In this document: positions 55,201 through 64,000 of the stretch, one piece after another
How positions within the stretch are numbered: the first letter of the stretch is position 1
How the letters are laid out: each line of letters starts with the position of its first letter
Assembly: GCA_004352715.1 (NCBI GenBank)
Contig: SCFE01000030.1
Span: forward strand, 775,266-839,265
Direction: 5' to 3'
DNA length: 64,000 nucleotides
Source: Hofstenia miamia
Taxonomy: Eukaryota > Xenacoelomorpha > Acoela
Translations under genes and position numbers: made by a program
Notes under the pieces: generated by a model
The model's database searches: none
Seen by the model: the letters and a program-made list of their open reading frames with translations, nothing else
What the model was told of the DNA's origin: nothing

Positions 55201-58200
55201 CCCCGGAAGCTTGAAGAGAAAAATTTACCCGCTGATCCATAGACCGGGCTTTGCAATTCTGATTGAGATATTTTGATAAACATTAAGTTTAGGTGAGACG
55301 GAATTCCATTAGTAAATACATATTTTATCTAAACCTAACACTATAACCCTAACCGCAAACTAACCAAATCTCTGACCTTAACGCTTATTATTTTCATCTT
55401 TACGAAAAATACTTTACGAACAAGAATATCAACTTACATTTACAAATTTAATTGAATGAACAGAAATTATACGAACGCAATATTATTCCCACAGCACAGT
55501 CTAACGGCAATATATTTGGGTATAATTATTATAAGGAGAGGCAACGTTTGAAAAAACTATTTTTCATCGTCTATGACTAAGTCTATTAAATTTGTATTAA
55601 TATTACTGAAATACACACCTGGCCCTTTTGCCATAATCCGTGTAATTTGGACGCATCACTTGGAGCTCAAATTGTCCTAACAATGAATAATTGATCCGAA
55701 ATATTGTTTAGTATATTTGGCTTAATACTTAAAATTAACTAAGCAGTGGTGAAATGGTATCATACCTAAATATTATTAGGTCAAAGGTTCAATTCCGGTG
55801 TCTTCAGTGGATAAGAGGTCATTTCATATGCAACATGTAAAAAGCCGTAGGAGATTTTTTAAAGTTTAATTAATTTTGTACAAAAACTCATCTGTTAATA
55901 AAATGCTCCGTGAATATTTTAAAAAACGACGCTCATGAAATATGCCTCGTCTTTACGGTTCTAACAAAAACTGTACAGTCAGAATCATAACTTGTTAGCA
56001 CAATGGTTCAATAATTGAAATGACAAAGTAAAACTTAGAACCTTTATGATAAGAAATATCAGTGGTATCATCAAAGCCATACTGAAAGTAACCGGGACTA
56101 GTAGTCACGTGTCCGAATTCTCTAAACACAAGTTATATAAATACTAAGTAACATAAAATCATACATTTCTTCTTCAAGGGGAAGATCCTCCGCTTCAAGG
56201 CTAAAGAAATTTTCATGAATGCAAATCTAGACACATTTCTAGGCAACAGGGAAGATGTTATTAGATATTACATGTTATAAACAAATATATAGAAAAAATG
56301 TTTAAAGAAATCGAGGTTGATAGATTTGTCACTCAGCCGAAACTTTTAAACTCGACTCGATGCGAGGCGTTTTGATATTGAGTATGTCTTAACTCGATAT
56401 CTTCTTCAAATATTTTGCGCTCTCAAAATTTTTTACATAGTCGTCAGTCACTTTATAAGCAATTATATTATTAAGGTATATTAAATGAAACAATAAGAAA
56501 ATCAGAACAATAAATTAGCTATGTTTAAACAAGGCTAGTTTTGGACTCCTTGTATATCTAATGCAGTGCTCAAGTTCGGCTCGGTACGTTACAAGCTCGG
56601 CTCATTGGCAAATCTGTGTTGCTATGCTTATGCTTAAATATTTCAAAACTTTCACAGCATTCACAAAGAACTCTGCAATAACACTTATTAAACCAAATTA
56701 AATTTTATTTATGATTTTTTTAAATAATTATTGATGATTTTTTGATAAAATTTTAGACGCTTATATTTCACGATAGAGAAATTGACGTTCTAAAACCGTA
56801 ACGGGGTTGCGAACCCACTTAAGCTGCCTCAAGGGTACACAAGAAGCCTACCTACTATATAAAACAAGAGGGGCTAGTCGTTGCTCCCATGGCCTTTCGA
56901 CATGACTATTACCTAAAAATTAGGTACGGAGAAAATTTCGAACTCTTTTAAAAAATAGAATTTTCATTGAAAAATAAATCTTTTTTCAAGTTCGTCAGGC
57001 ACAGCAACACACTTGGATACAAATTTTAAATACTACATGAGAAGGTTCGCAAATAGATTATTCAATATCCCACTATTTTTAAGCAAAATTGTTTGAATGA
57101 TATGTGAAAAAAAAATTTCCTTTTAAAAGAGTCTAACCAATTTAAGGTTGCAAAATAGCAATCATTTTCCTAAGTGGAGTATAACATTAATTGCATTGCA
57201 CTAAATCCATCATTCAATGCCAATAGTAATGTGGATATTTCTTCCTCAAGTTTGAGGACAAATTAAGGACATTTATTGATTTGATTACATACAAGTACAA
57301 CAAATTCTATCCACAAAGTTCAATCTAAAAATCCCCATTCATATTTAACATATTTCTATAAAACTACAGATGAGTATCACAAAATCATAATCACAGCTCT
57401 ATATATACACAAAATATGTGATTTGGAGAATTTGAAAAAACCATTCGGCATTTCAACATTAATTGCGAAAATTGGAATGTCTTATTCTGAAATAAAAAAT
57501 ATGATGACAAGGGCAATTTTTTGCTGGTTAGACATCGTAAAAATTCGGTATGAAAGCAAGGAAAGTCAAAATATATTTCTTACGAAAAATATGAAAATTG
57601 CAATTTTAGAAAGAAGCAAGCGTCAAATATCTGACTAACTCATGCTACATTGTACATGTGCTTAGGATGTTTTATGAATAGCTTTGTTGTGCATGTATTT
57701 ATCTACTCGTACTGGTTGTATCTTGATCAAAGATAATTCGATTTTCCCTTTAAATTTTCTTTAGTCTTAGTCTAGAAATGGTAAATTACTTTTTCTTTGA
57801 ATATATTTTGTTCAAAAACGCCCTGACAATAACACACTGAGAAATAGCACTATAACATTTCTTGTTCAAACCTATATTTTCCCCATTGCTGAACGCAGAT
57901 TTGTATTAACAAAGTGGTGGACATTAGTTTAAAATACCATGTTGATTAATGTTTAATGCATGCCTAATATCGATACGATTCCTATTTACAACTATGGCCC
58001 ATATTTAAATTTTCCAGTTTAGATAACATTGTTCATAAATTGTGGAAAATTTTAGTCACGCGAGGCAGACTGTGGGTTAATACAAAATACTATGCCATTA
58101 CTAAGCAATAAAATAGAAAAATAAGAATTCATCGAATAAATAAAGGTTGACAAACCTACATTGATACTATTCCTGACACAATAACAAACGGTGTCTAACC

Positions 58201-61200
58201 ACAATACAAGATTAAGTTAATAACCAAATTAGTCCAAACTAGTTGATCAAAGCTTCACATGCCTTGTAGATTTCACATAATTTTTAGGTAAGGAGAGGAA
58301 GTTGCCACATAAATTCTTGATTTTTTGTAGGACAGTCTTTCAGTAGTTCCTACCTTCATGCAAAATATTTTAAGGATCGATGAGTTTTTAAGCGAGTAAT
58401 CGCAAAAAGTTTAATTTTCGACAAAAAACCCCAAGTCCCCCTCTGTTCTATGAAAAAATGGGCCCGGTCCCTCTATGGAGAGTTTTTTGCAAAAACCCCT
58501 ATACGAATCGGGACGTATTAGTATGTATGTATATATATATATATATATATATATCGAATGATAACAAATCTTTATCTGAGTCCGTTCGACTATTCTTCAT
58601 GCATCACAGTATGTGGTAAATCGAATAGAAAATACGAACTTTGGTAAAAAAAAATAGGACAATTATGTGTATATGTCGAGGAAAAAGTGGCAGTTCAACG
58701 ATGTGAAGACAAAATTGAAACGAATATTTTTAAATTTTGGATAGCTCAAATTATTGCAACTAGTTTGTATTCTTAAACAACTGAAATAGATAAAAATTAA
58801 TTTACTGCGATATCACAACAATTCAACTATGGCGAAACTACACACTTTTTAGAACCAAATGTTAAAATTTCAAAACATTTAATGAAGAAACAATCAGGAT
58901 ATCATTAGTCACAATGCGAAAGTAGATACGAGAATTCACATATCGGTGTGTACTGTTCAAAGCGCCAAACGATTGGTATTTGCTCTCAACCCATTTATAA
59001 GATGCAATCGCAAATTGCAAAAGGACACATTCTTTAAACAAATTATGCTGCACAAAGCTTATTAAATTTGCCAAACATAATAGCTAATAATACATGTATT
59101 TTTAAAGTTCAAAACATTGACTTTAACATTACATCTTTAACTAGAAGTTATAACCTACATTTTTCAATTAAAGCCTATGTAGTTGAGAAAATAGTATCTC
59201 TTCAATATATTAGTTGGAAAAAGACATGAAGGCAATTACCTTGTATGCTCATGCAAAACTCTGTGTCGAAGTGGATATCGCGAAAGATTTGGACGTAAAA
59301 CATTCGTTTTCGCTGACTTTCTTGAATAAGATGGACTAAAAGACAGCTATTAAAGAAAAATTAAATTTAAAGACAATTAACAACATAAAAAACTCACTCG
59401 CGACTTAAAAATCAAGCACAACAAATAGACAGATCTAAGAAAGAGAGATACCCTGGATTGCTAAAACAATTGCGAATTAAGTTTTAAAAAATTAAAAATC
59501 AATATGTACACTTTGTAATTTGGAAAAATTGAGCAACGCTTTAGAGGAAATATTAGGAAGGATGTAATTTTTTTCTATGAAAAAGTGTTTTTAACGTAGT
59601 TTTCTGATATTATAACAAACTATGTTTAAACCGGCTTTTGGAAAACACGTTTAGTTTTAAAAGCAGAAATAAATGCAGATACAAAACTCAACCTTTCGCA
59701 GTACGTGTAGTCAGTTTTCTCTTGCTTCTTAAGTATGTCTTCCACTGAGATTTGAGAAGTAGTGTGACCTAAAAATTAGCAGAAAATTATTGTAATACAA
59801 TTTGGCATCATTAGCACATGAAAACAATCTACACACCATAATGGGTACATGTGAGATTATATAAGTAAGCATTTCTAAGAGCAGGAAAAGGTTTTACGTT
59901 TTAAACAACATCGTTGCAAAATATTTATTTAAACACATGACGTATTTACTCGAGGCTGTTTGCTTCAAAAGGCATTGGACCATTAAGATAAGGGATTTTT
60001 TTTAGTACATTGGAGAAAAGTAGTCACCCATTTTGTTGCTCCCACTCACAAGTCCCTATATATGCACACAAACAAAACTGACTTTGAAATGTAAAACGGA
60101 AATGAGTCTGATCTATAATTTGGTTTATTGGTATTACTGCTGAAAGAAGATAATAGATAGTGTCAAAAGTCATTTTTTAAAGTTGTCAAGGGTCACCAAA
60201 AATGCTTAGCGGGCCGCCAGTTATACGCCCTAGGTCTAGATTGTTAATAAAATACAATTCTAGTCAAGGATTTTGCAATAGCATTTAAAATGAATTTGCT
60301 GCAATGAATACTTGCATATAAATCTAATCAAACCAGAAATTAGTTTAGAAAAAAGTCCTTTTTTTCATTCGGGATGGTTTTACAAATCCAATAGATAGAA
60401 TCAAGCCAAGTTTTAGGCACAAAATTAATTTTACAAGCTCGTCTGAGCGGGTATAACAGCAATTACAACGTTAAAATGATATTAAACATCAAAAAGCGCA
60501 AATACAATTCGTTACGTATATCGATGCTCAATGCACTGCTATTTTCAAACAAAAAACATGAATCTTCTGATTAAAAATTGATTTTCAGTATAACCCTTCC
60601 GAACACCAACCAAGTGAACCAGGCCTAAGACGGGCAACTTTCCAAGCAGAACTCATTACAAATTGATTACTTGTAAAACTACATAACTAGCGATGCACTA
60701 AACTAGTTTTAACCTTATATTACATTTGCTATTCGTTGCCATCCAATGGCCTCAAGTCATGGAAAATGAGGAATTATTTTAGCATATTCAGGAACTACTT
60801 TGGACATGTATTTCTAGCCTTTGCGAATAAAGAACTTGAAAATAGAAATTGTTTTCAAAAATGATGAAAATAGGACATAAATGCATTTAAACCAAGATTA
60901 ATATCGTTGAACGAACCGCAATGTACTTCAACACTATTGCAAATCATATGTGAAAAAATGAAACTACGTGCAGTTACCGCAATTTAAGCGTAAATTTAAC
61001 GTAGAAATTGAAGTGGACCGGCTTGAACCGCAGTTGAGCCGTGCCGGAAATGGCCGTGTAGTAATGAGGAAATATAATAAATGGGTGTTTTTGAAAATCG
61101 TTAATTTTTCGAGAAATGTACTATAACTGAAATCATGTGTTTACTCAATGGAAACAGGCTGGGCAGATCAGTGCAACTTAATAATGGAGTATTTAATGTG

Positions 61201-63094
61201 GTTTAAAATCTTCCCCACATCAATTTTTGAGTAACATGTAACATCGTCACGCCATTCAGGGATGTAAAAAAATGAATGCAAATGCATTAAATGTCACTAT
61301 TTTAAATGCATTTTAATACTCTTCTACAAAAATGCGTCAATGAAAAAAACAGGCGCTTTAGCGCCTTCTACTCAGGTCTTAGAGTGTTAGAAAATTGAAA
61401 ATTAGATATACAAAAGTAATATAATAAGTTGTTTATTGCATTCCTTGCATTGTAGTAAATTCAATTTTGCTAATTATAAGTTTCCATTATATTCGTTTCA
61501 GGTTATAATCACACACTCTTATGCACAAAGTGTACAGCATAAAATTCAAATCTTGAAAAAGAGTGCTTTAGTCGTCATCATAATGCATTTAATGCATACT
61601 TGAATGAAATCAAAACTTCATTATCATTAAATGAATTGAAACAAGCATTAATAATGCATTACATTATTTACATCCATGTGCTCTATGAACCCAATTCTCG
61701 TGCAAATCTGATACTGGTGCAAAAGTATGCGTTGTCACTTACCCAAATTTAACTAGGTCTTCACAAATTAATAAACCTGTTTTCCATAGAGTCAAGCATG
61801 TGATACATGAGTCATCAGTACGAAAATTCTAAATGCAGTGAATTTCAATATCTACCAGAGTGCAAAATTTAATGGATCGACATTTGGTCAATAGTTATCA
61901 TCACATGAAAAGCAAATATTTTAATAGTTTGTAGGCTAGAGGGCTTAACTGGCATCTATAACATAAAATAATATACTTAGTTACAAAAAAATTAATCACA
62001 TATAATTGAGCTTCCAATTTTCATAAACAATAAAATAAAAATTCAAATATTTATGATGGGTCTATTGGACTCCTAAGACAATTCACTCATAAAATTTTTA
62101 AATAACTAAAGATTGAAAACACGCACTCTAATACATGTTCAAATCATACTAATTGTCAGAAGAGAATGTGTCTTAAAATTTAATACTTTTTTAAGAATTA
62201 AAGTAGCAATTTTATTTGGAGTTCAAAAAATGTCTGGGTTATTATTATTAAGCCAAAATATTTACACATATAGCGCTGGTTCAAATAAACAGTATTAAGA
62301 AAGGTACTTTTGGAAAATGGTTTAGCAAAAAGATTGATATCAGATCATGTACAAAAATTTACATTAGTAATACGTACAACTTGGTCATCACTGAGTTAAT
62401 AATTCAAATATAAATATTTTTCAAAACTACCCCTTATCAATGCTTTCAATAAAAGATTGCAATAAGCTTTCGTCGAAAACTGCTTTGAAATAAATAGTCG
62501 AAATTATCTTATTTGAATTGCATTGGACAAATATCCAGCCATGCAATAAAATCGCCCTACCCGAGAAAAGACGGCAGAGAAACTAAATGTTGCATGTACA
62601 TATAGGTGCATATGGGCAGCGGCATATTGACAAAAGTCAATTGGATACTTAAGATTGGGGTGGTCAAAATTGCAATAGGGTCCCGTATTCAGGGATAAAC
62701 AATCTATAAACCTCAATAAATGAAACGGCTTTCCCTACTGCATCACAAGGATCAAAAGGAGAGACAAGCGGGCTTCAAAGGGACAACAAAATTTCAACAA
62801 ACCTTGAAATTATTTTGTTGTCGATAATGTAAAGACTGATGTGTTTGCACGGTAAATAATGTCAATGAACTTTTTAGTCTGAAACCCCCAGCACCTAATT
62901 TCTTGTATAATATAGAAAAGCATTGTGCACAAGAAATTAGAGTTGAAATTTAGACATGACTTTATATGACAAGTCATACCATGCTTTGCGGATGCTAATA
63001 CGGACGAAGCCGAAATATCTATATTCTTCTCAAACACTTCGATGTCAGCTTCCGTTAGTTGAACCTCTTCTTCGGATTCGTGCTCGGAGTAATT
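34036..63094 (-). CDS. SUN-domain protein of the LINC complex (SUN1/SUN2/klaroid-like), 7 exons seen, 5' end missing
   Basis: Exons, 5' to 3' on the minus strand: 63094-62980, 59768-59693, 59335-59240, 41724-40520, 39016-38811, 34783-34616, 34236-34036. All junctions are AG/GT and all phases agree (1, 2, 2, 1, 0, 0), giving about 690 residues. The product should be an inner-nuclear-membrane protein that binds KASH proteins in the perinuclear space. The order is: acidic N-terminus, basic Ser/Arg region, 400-residue coiled-coil domain, C-terminal SUN domain. The three cysteines important in human SUN2 are present: RCSQTY (KASH disulfide), GLCWPF and YTCLYR (intramolecular pair). No membrane segment is found in the seen exons, so at least one exon is missing. 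The introns (about 3.2, 0.36, 17.5, 1.5, 4.0 and 0.4 kb) are full of transposon debris. SUN assignment is firm; the paralogue is not. Confidence 0.92.
34616..34783 (-). CDS. SUN gene exon, central SUN domain
   Basis: Acceptor AATTTAG, donor GTAAGT; 56 codons, phase 0 on both sides. Contains PEIYPGLCWPFVG, ISYEHIHPSVSPVGN and SAPKNFTVF, matching the conserved P-x-I-x-P-G-x-CW, ...SP-x-G-x-x-SAP-x-x-F pattern of SUN domains. Confidence 0.95.
34784..36736. other. SUN gene intron, left part, no gene
   Basis: AT-rich. A GC-rich patch at 35695-35765 (ACGGGCACGGACAAACACG and similar CGG-rich words) resembles the GC-rich patch at 37785-37870 and may mark the ends of a decayed transposon that contains the THAP relic. 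Confidence 0.4.
36745..37070 (+). pseudogene. THAP-domain relic (transposon-derived)
   Basis: MPNKCCIFNCRSNYRN...EYRFPKDVNERNAWL in one frame, then after a frameshift near 36850 KNTVICQKHWPEGFPTIKVHGKLRPADP. The Cys-x4-Cys...Cys-x2-His spacing and the FPKD and P blocks define a THAP DNA-binding zinc finger. The DNA-binding domain lies in a SUN-gene intron on the opposite strand and has stops downstream (37070 on), so it is most likely the N-terminus of a P-element-like or other THAP-carrying transposase, not a host gene. No transposase core was recognised. Confidence 0.75.
37071..38810. other. SUN gene intron continued, decayed THAP-element body and unremarkable DNA
   Basis: 37080-37640 shows short frames with many stops that may be the remains of the protein behind the THAP domain (for example WRHLLHSYSMIK). 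The rest is AT-rich without features. Confidence 0.35.
38811..39016 (-). CDS. SUN gene exon, start of SUN domain
   Basis: Acceptor ATTTTTAG, donor GTAAAT. Encodes the trigger-helix region (ILDVIDAYYHDKSGLPDYAL) then ETVGGSIITVRCSQTY and SFLGIPLWYQ-x-PSPRLVIQ. DYALE-x-x-GG-x-I and GIPLW are invariant SUN-domain words. Confidence 0.95.
39017..40519. other. SUN gene intron with possible MITE
   Basis: A GGGCACTCTGTC at about 39365 and its near-inverse GACAGAGCGCCC at about 40400 could be the ends of a 1.05 kb non-coding element. A 30 bp direct repeat (TTATTTCAAATG...CAAAAATATGATTGC) occurs at about 39118 and 40426. An AT microsatellite lies at 39345-39365. No coding signal. Confidence 0.35.
40520..41724 (-). 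CDS. SUN gene large coiled-coil exon
   Basis: A 1205 base exon with acceptor TCAATGTTTAG and donor GTAATTT, phase 2 in and phase 1 out. It encodes about 401 residues almost wholly of heptad-like helix: segments around YLISQVASLQNEVRRL, ELRRKLEALLAKIEL and INAIDDQLKSFNLQLSDL. This would form the trimeric perinuclear coiled coil that spaces the SUN domain from the membrane. Taken alone it looks like an intronless 412-aa gene, but the extra N-terminal codons (MF) are the acceptor and the last ones (after SLLEG) are intron. Confidence 0.9.
41725..42504. other. SUN gene intron, no gene
   Basis: AT-rich, nothing recognised up to the Ty3 element. 42505-42509 is GGTAA, the left target duplication of that element. 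Confidence 0.5.
42510..42616 (+). repeat. 5' LTR of the Ty3/gypsy derivative
   Basis: Starts TGTAGAATTACTTAATTAA and ends GATACA. Shorter than the 3' LTR by an internal deletion. Confidence 0.75.
42640..43371 (+). pseudogene. gag remnant of the Ty3/gypsy derivative
   Basis: Begins near an ATG at 42641 and in broken frames shows FKIWKQKMTIFQRAAGI (gag N-terminal helix block) and, from 42965, RIVSGIIDDECRKSMLKEENLTIEKAMSIARIAE, the typical last gag helices. Several stops (42730, 42862) interrupt it. Confidence 0.75.
43372..43416 (+). pseudogene. CCHC zinc knuckle of gag
   Basis: ICFNCRVIGHFSRSC gives C-x2-C-x4-H-x4-C, a nucleocapsid knuckle, in a frame just after the stop of the preceding gag piece. 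Confidence 0.85.
43580..43950 (+). pseudogene. retropepsin-like protease of the Ty3/gypsy derivative
   Basis: IPCYIDTLSTYNLM corresponds to the active-site block in which the family has D-T/S-G; here the Gly is Leu, which should abolish activity. LSVNAIVSIEFLSRFEA downstream matches the second retropepsin block (hydrophobic-x-G-x-D-F-L), also degenerate. An open frame of 108 codons runs from 43627. Confidence 0.75.
44233..44368 (+). repeat. 3' LTR of the Ty3/gypsy derivative
   Basis: Starts TGTGTAGATTTACTTAATTAA, ends GAAAGATTACA, then GGTAA. TTTTATTATAAG near 44340 may carry the poly(A) function. Confidence 0.8.
44374..45700. other. SUN gene intron, no gene; one 18 bp palindrome
   Basis: GGGGTGCACATGCACCCC (44960-44977) is a perfect palindrome following TGACTGTTT; a weaker relative (TGACTGTTTGGGTGTAATTTCACC) is at about 44776. 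Open frames across it are AT-driven. Confidence 0.45.
45710..47125 (-). pseudogene. 5'-truncated LINE with FADD reverse transcriptase
   Basis: Minus strand from about 47125: SDITRYRPVSILPKLSLVFE, KQFGFINRRSTQLQLL, LDMAKAFDKVPH, GVPQGSILGPMLFLIFINDL and the catalytic FADDAK, then a 260 N gap, then STLIYCSSVWHANVS and a C-terminal region ending KCKLL. These are RT blocks 1 to 7 and the connection region of a CR1/Jockey-related LINE. The frame is open over both sequenced parts, so it is young. The 5' end is truncated just before the RT; the 3' end has AATAAAGTC and a (TAG)n-like tail at about 45705. Confidence 0.88.
46308..46567. other. assembly gap (260 N)
   Basis: Within the LINE polymerase. 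Confidence 1.
47126..48904. other. SUN gene intron, no gene
   Basis: AT-rich with an AT microsatellite at 47738-47762 and a run of nine G at about 48111. Nothing coding recognised. Confidence 0.5.
48905..49460 (+). pseudogene. retroelement polymerase C-terminal region, frameshifted
   Basis: LPTRYGGLGLREPALEARMEHEASLMIT at 48915-49010 then a stop, then an open frame with SSWLNAMPIEEEGYHLNKSEF and FRDAIRLRYDRA. After a frameshift near 49290 the sequence reads DLPITCVCGKGFSVAHALSC, a C-x-C...H-x3-C zinc motif, up to the single N at 49373. This 'GGLG...SSWL...CxCG...HxxxC' arrangement is familiar to me from retroelement polymerase C-termini of many marine invertebrates; the exact clade is uncertain. 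Confidence 0.6.
49461..51820. other. SUN gene intron, no gene
   Basis: AT-rich. An AT microsatellite is at 50000-50022; 50120-50210 holds short imperfect repeats of TAACTGGTGA/GTGGTGACTA. No coding signal. Confidence 0.5.
51821..52692 (+). pseudogene. Tc1/IS630-like transposase relic with unmerged allele duplicate
   Basis: LAIVVDNASSN (second Asp of the triad) and MVPYSAPLNPIDYWSTMK (third residue, here Asp) are the DDE/D blocks of IS630/Tc1-type transposases. The region occurs twice, 51985-52305 and 52307-52659, either side of a single N. The first copy lacks 32 bases that encode the block with the second Asp. Upstream (51821-51984) a continuous frame has TADAECLNVHIAGIYEQTIE. There is no N-terminal DNA-binding domain, so it is a fragment. 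Confidence 0.7.
52693..55618. other. SUN gene intron, no gene
   Basis: AT-rich. GC-rich patches at 54865-54910 (GGGGTAGGGGGTAGGGG) and 55050-55090 (CCCCCCCC...AAACGCGCC) could be ends of a small MITE. Nothing coding. Confidence 0.45.
55619..55676 (-). CDS. candidate extra SUN-gene exon
   Basis: Minus strand: acceptor TTCATTGTTAG, 58 bases open in one frame (QFELQVMRPNYTDYGKRA), donor GTGTGTA. Its exit phase (2) fits the coiled-coil exon, but its entry phase (1) does not fit the exon at 59240-59335, so it could only be used with a further unseen exon, perhaps the one coding the membrane segment. Confidence 0.25.
55740..55811 (+). tRNA. tRNA-like segment (pseudo-tRNA or SINE head)
   Basis: GCAGTGGTGAAATGGTATCATACC is an A-box/D-arm region and GGTTCAATTCC a B-box; a 5 bp anticodon-type stem (ACCTA/TAGGT) encloses an 8-base loop. 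Stem pairing of the T-arm is imperfect. Similar to 3212-3279 in the A-box half. Confidence 0.35.
55830..59239. other. SUN gene intron, no gene recognised
   Basis: AT-rich. AT microsatellite at 58525-58552. I searched the minus strand for an exon with entry phase 2 encoding a membrane segment and did not find a convincing one. Confidence 0.45.
59240..59335 (-). CDS. SUN gene exon, basic N-terminal region
   Basis: Acceptor CTTTTAG, donor GTAATTG, 96 bases. Encodes SPSYSRKSAKTNVLRPNLSR and RYPLRHRVLHEHT, a basic Ser/Arg stretch expected in the nucleoplasmic part. Phases match both neighbours. Confidence 0.8.
59336..59692. other. short SUN gene intron
   Basis: 357 AT-rich bases, nothing else seen. 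Confidence 0.7.
59693..59768 (-). CDS. SUN gene exon, N-terminal region
   Basis: Acceptor ATTTTTAG, donor GTTGAG, 76 bases, encoding HTTSQISVEDILKKQEKTDY with TYCE. The other two frames give either a stop or no phase match. Confidence 0.75.
59769..62979. other. SUN gene intron, no gene
   Basis: AT-rich, no family motif. 61320-61380 contains GCGCTTTAGCGCC, a short palindrome. Confidence 0.5.
62980..63094 (-). CDS. SUN gene most 5' exon seen
   Basis: Acceptor CACTCACAG, donor GGTATGA, 115 bases. Encodes NYSEHESEEEVQLTEADIEV and FEKNIDISASSVLASAKH, an acidic then Ser-rich stretch. No Met in a start context precedes it, so a more 5' exon exists, probably beyond the window. Confidence 0.75.
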
Positions 63095-63601
63095 CTGTGA
63101 GTGTTTTAACCAAATTGCATAATAAAACTTTTGTAAAGCATCTAGTGTCTAAAATACAATGAAATAAAATTTTAAGTTGTAAAAATTTATATTCTTCAAA
63201 ATGCTTGCAAAATATCTGCATTGCAGTTATTTAAATTCAGGACTAAGATTTGAATGCTAACAACCAATCTTAGTAAATTACTTTTTCAGTAAAACAAAAT
63301 CAATATATTAGGAAACGAGTGAATTAAAAATAATAATTTTTGATTATTTTAATAATGAATGTAATCAAGATAGTAGAGTCTAGCGGGACGAGGATTTTCT
63401 TGGTTTCAGTCACACTTAGTCCCATGAAATAGTTTTGCCTCAAAGTCCCTTAGGTCCCACAGCATAACTTCTAATTTTACAAAAATGAGCAAATTATTCT
63501 GAAATCAGTGGTCGCAGATCCGTCATTTTTGGTCTCAGTCCCATGGGACTGAAAGCAGTAAATCACAGGGGACTAGATGGTCTCGCATAACCCTACAATG
63601 G
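63095..63601. other. no gene recognised
   Basis: AT-rich upstream part of the SUN locus. CCCATGGGACT-type words at 63420-63590 repeat loosely. Confidence 0.45.
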
Positions 63602-63609
63602 CTCGAAAG

Positions 63610-63843
63610 TACCGGTTTGCGGGCTTAAAATTCTTTCTTTTTTGAACAAACATTGTTTTTTAGTTAAATTATACTGTTTTGGTAGTAACAATGAACTATC
63701 ATTAAACTATTACATTTTACATATAGGCTAATGTACACCGTTATTAAAGAGAACGGGCCTAACATGTAAACGGGCGGGCTGCGGGTAGGCCATAAATTTA
63801 AAACGGGCACGGGTCGCTAAAAACCACAGCCCGCAAACCACTG
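63610..63843. mobile_element. hAT-type MITE
   Basis: TACCGGTTTGCGGGC at the left and, inverted, CAGTGGTTTGCGGGC at the right form the TIR; the 8 bp duplication CTCGAAAG is perfect (63602-63609, 63844-63851). CAGTG-type ends with 8 bp duplications define hAT elements. The 234 bp body is non-coding. Confidence 0.8.
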
Positions 63844-64000
63844 CTCGAAAGTTACCACGGTTACCTTAAAATCCTTATTTATGAGTTTAGAAACTTAAAA
63901 GTTAATAAAGTTTTACTGATAAAATTACAAATTGTTTTAATATTTATATTTTCCTTAAAATATTTAATATTGATATTTATAATATTAATTTTTCCTCAAA

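Noticed and set aside
58862-59074. Minus-strand frame of 70 codons as a SUN exon
   Set aside because: Weak acceptor, no membrane segment, and donor phases do not fit either neighbour.

Overview
The window looks like nuclear DNA of an invertebrate animal. It is AT-rich and intron-rich, dense in several superfamilies of DNA transposon and non-LTR retrotransposon, and its one clear host gene is a metazoan-type SUN-domain protein split into small exons by introns of up to about 20 kb. I cannot name the species. The assembly is a draft. There are seven N gaps, four of them exactly 1000 N inside the first 19 kb region of interest. There are also single-N contig joins, several flanked by the same sequence twice, which points to unmerged alleles.

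Left third (1-21.1 kb): a non-LTR reverse-transcriptase copy (minus strand) is split by a 19.6 kb element at 1489-21070. The element has about 450 bp terminal inverted repeats starting AGTAGT and a 6 bp target duplication (CACACC/CATACC). Removing it rejoins the RT reading frame across the junction. With its tandem adenain/Ulp1-like cysteine protease fragments this fits a decayed Polinton/Maverick-like (adintovirus-like) element. It also carries small intronless ORFs with their own TATA-type promoters: a 145-aa unknown protein present twice, and three members of a small family sharing an RYG...YLP-x-RY signature. No DNA polymerase B, integrase, ATPase or capsid gene is visible; they could lie in the gaps or be lost. 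Nested inside are a Tc1 relic, two Merlin (ISXO2-like) elements with perfect 8 bp target duplications, a TTAA-flanked piggyBac derivative inserted in one Merlin end, a larger piggyBac relic, a piggyBac MITE and a LINE 3' end.

The most unusual signal is in the Merlin elements. Each transposase stop codon is followed within 15-20 bases by one or more perfect histone-mRNA-type 3' stem-loops (6 bp stem, TTTC loop, some with the ACCCA tail). They occur in tandem and with compensatory stem changes.

Middle (21.1-33.8 kb): LINE fragments in both orientations, an artefact-like 2.2 kb palindrome of the piggyBac relic, and the two ends (22825 and 33112) of a second element of the AGTAGT-terminal family. 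Both ends are flanked by GGTATG.

Right half (33.8-64 kb): a SUN-domain LINC-complex gene on the minus strand. Seven phase-consistent coding exons run from 63094 down to 34036; the 5' end lies outside or unseen, and no transmembrane exon was found. Its introns hold a THAP-domain relic, a compact Ty3/gypsy derivative with 5 bp target duplication, a LINE, a retroelement tail, a Tc1/IS630-type transposase relic, two kinds of tRNA-like or MITE debris and long unremarkable AT-rich DNA.
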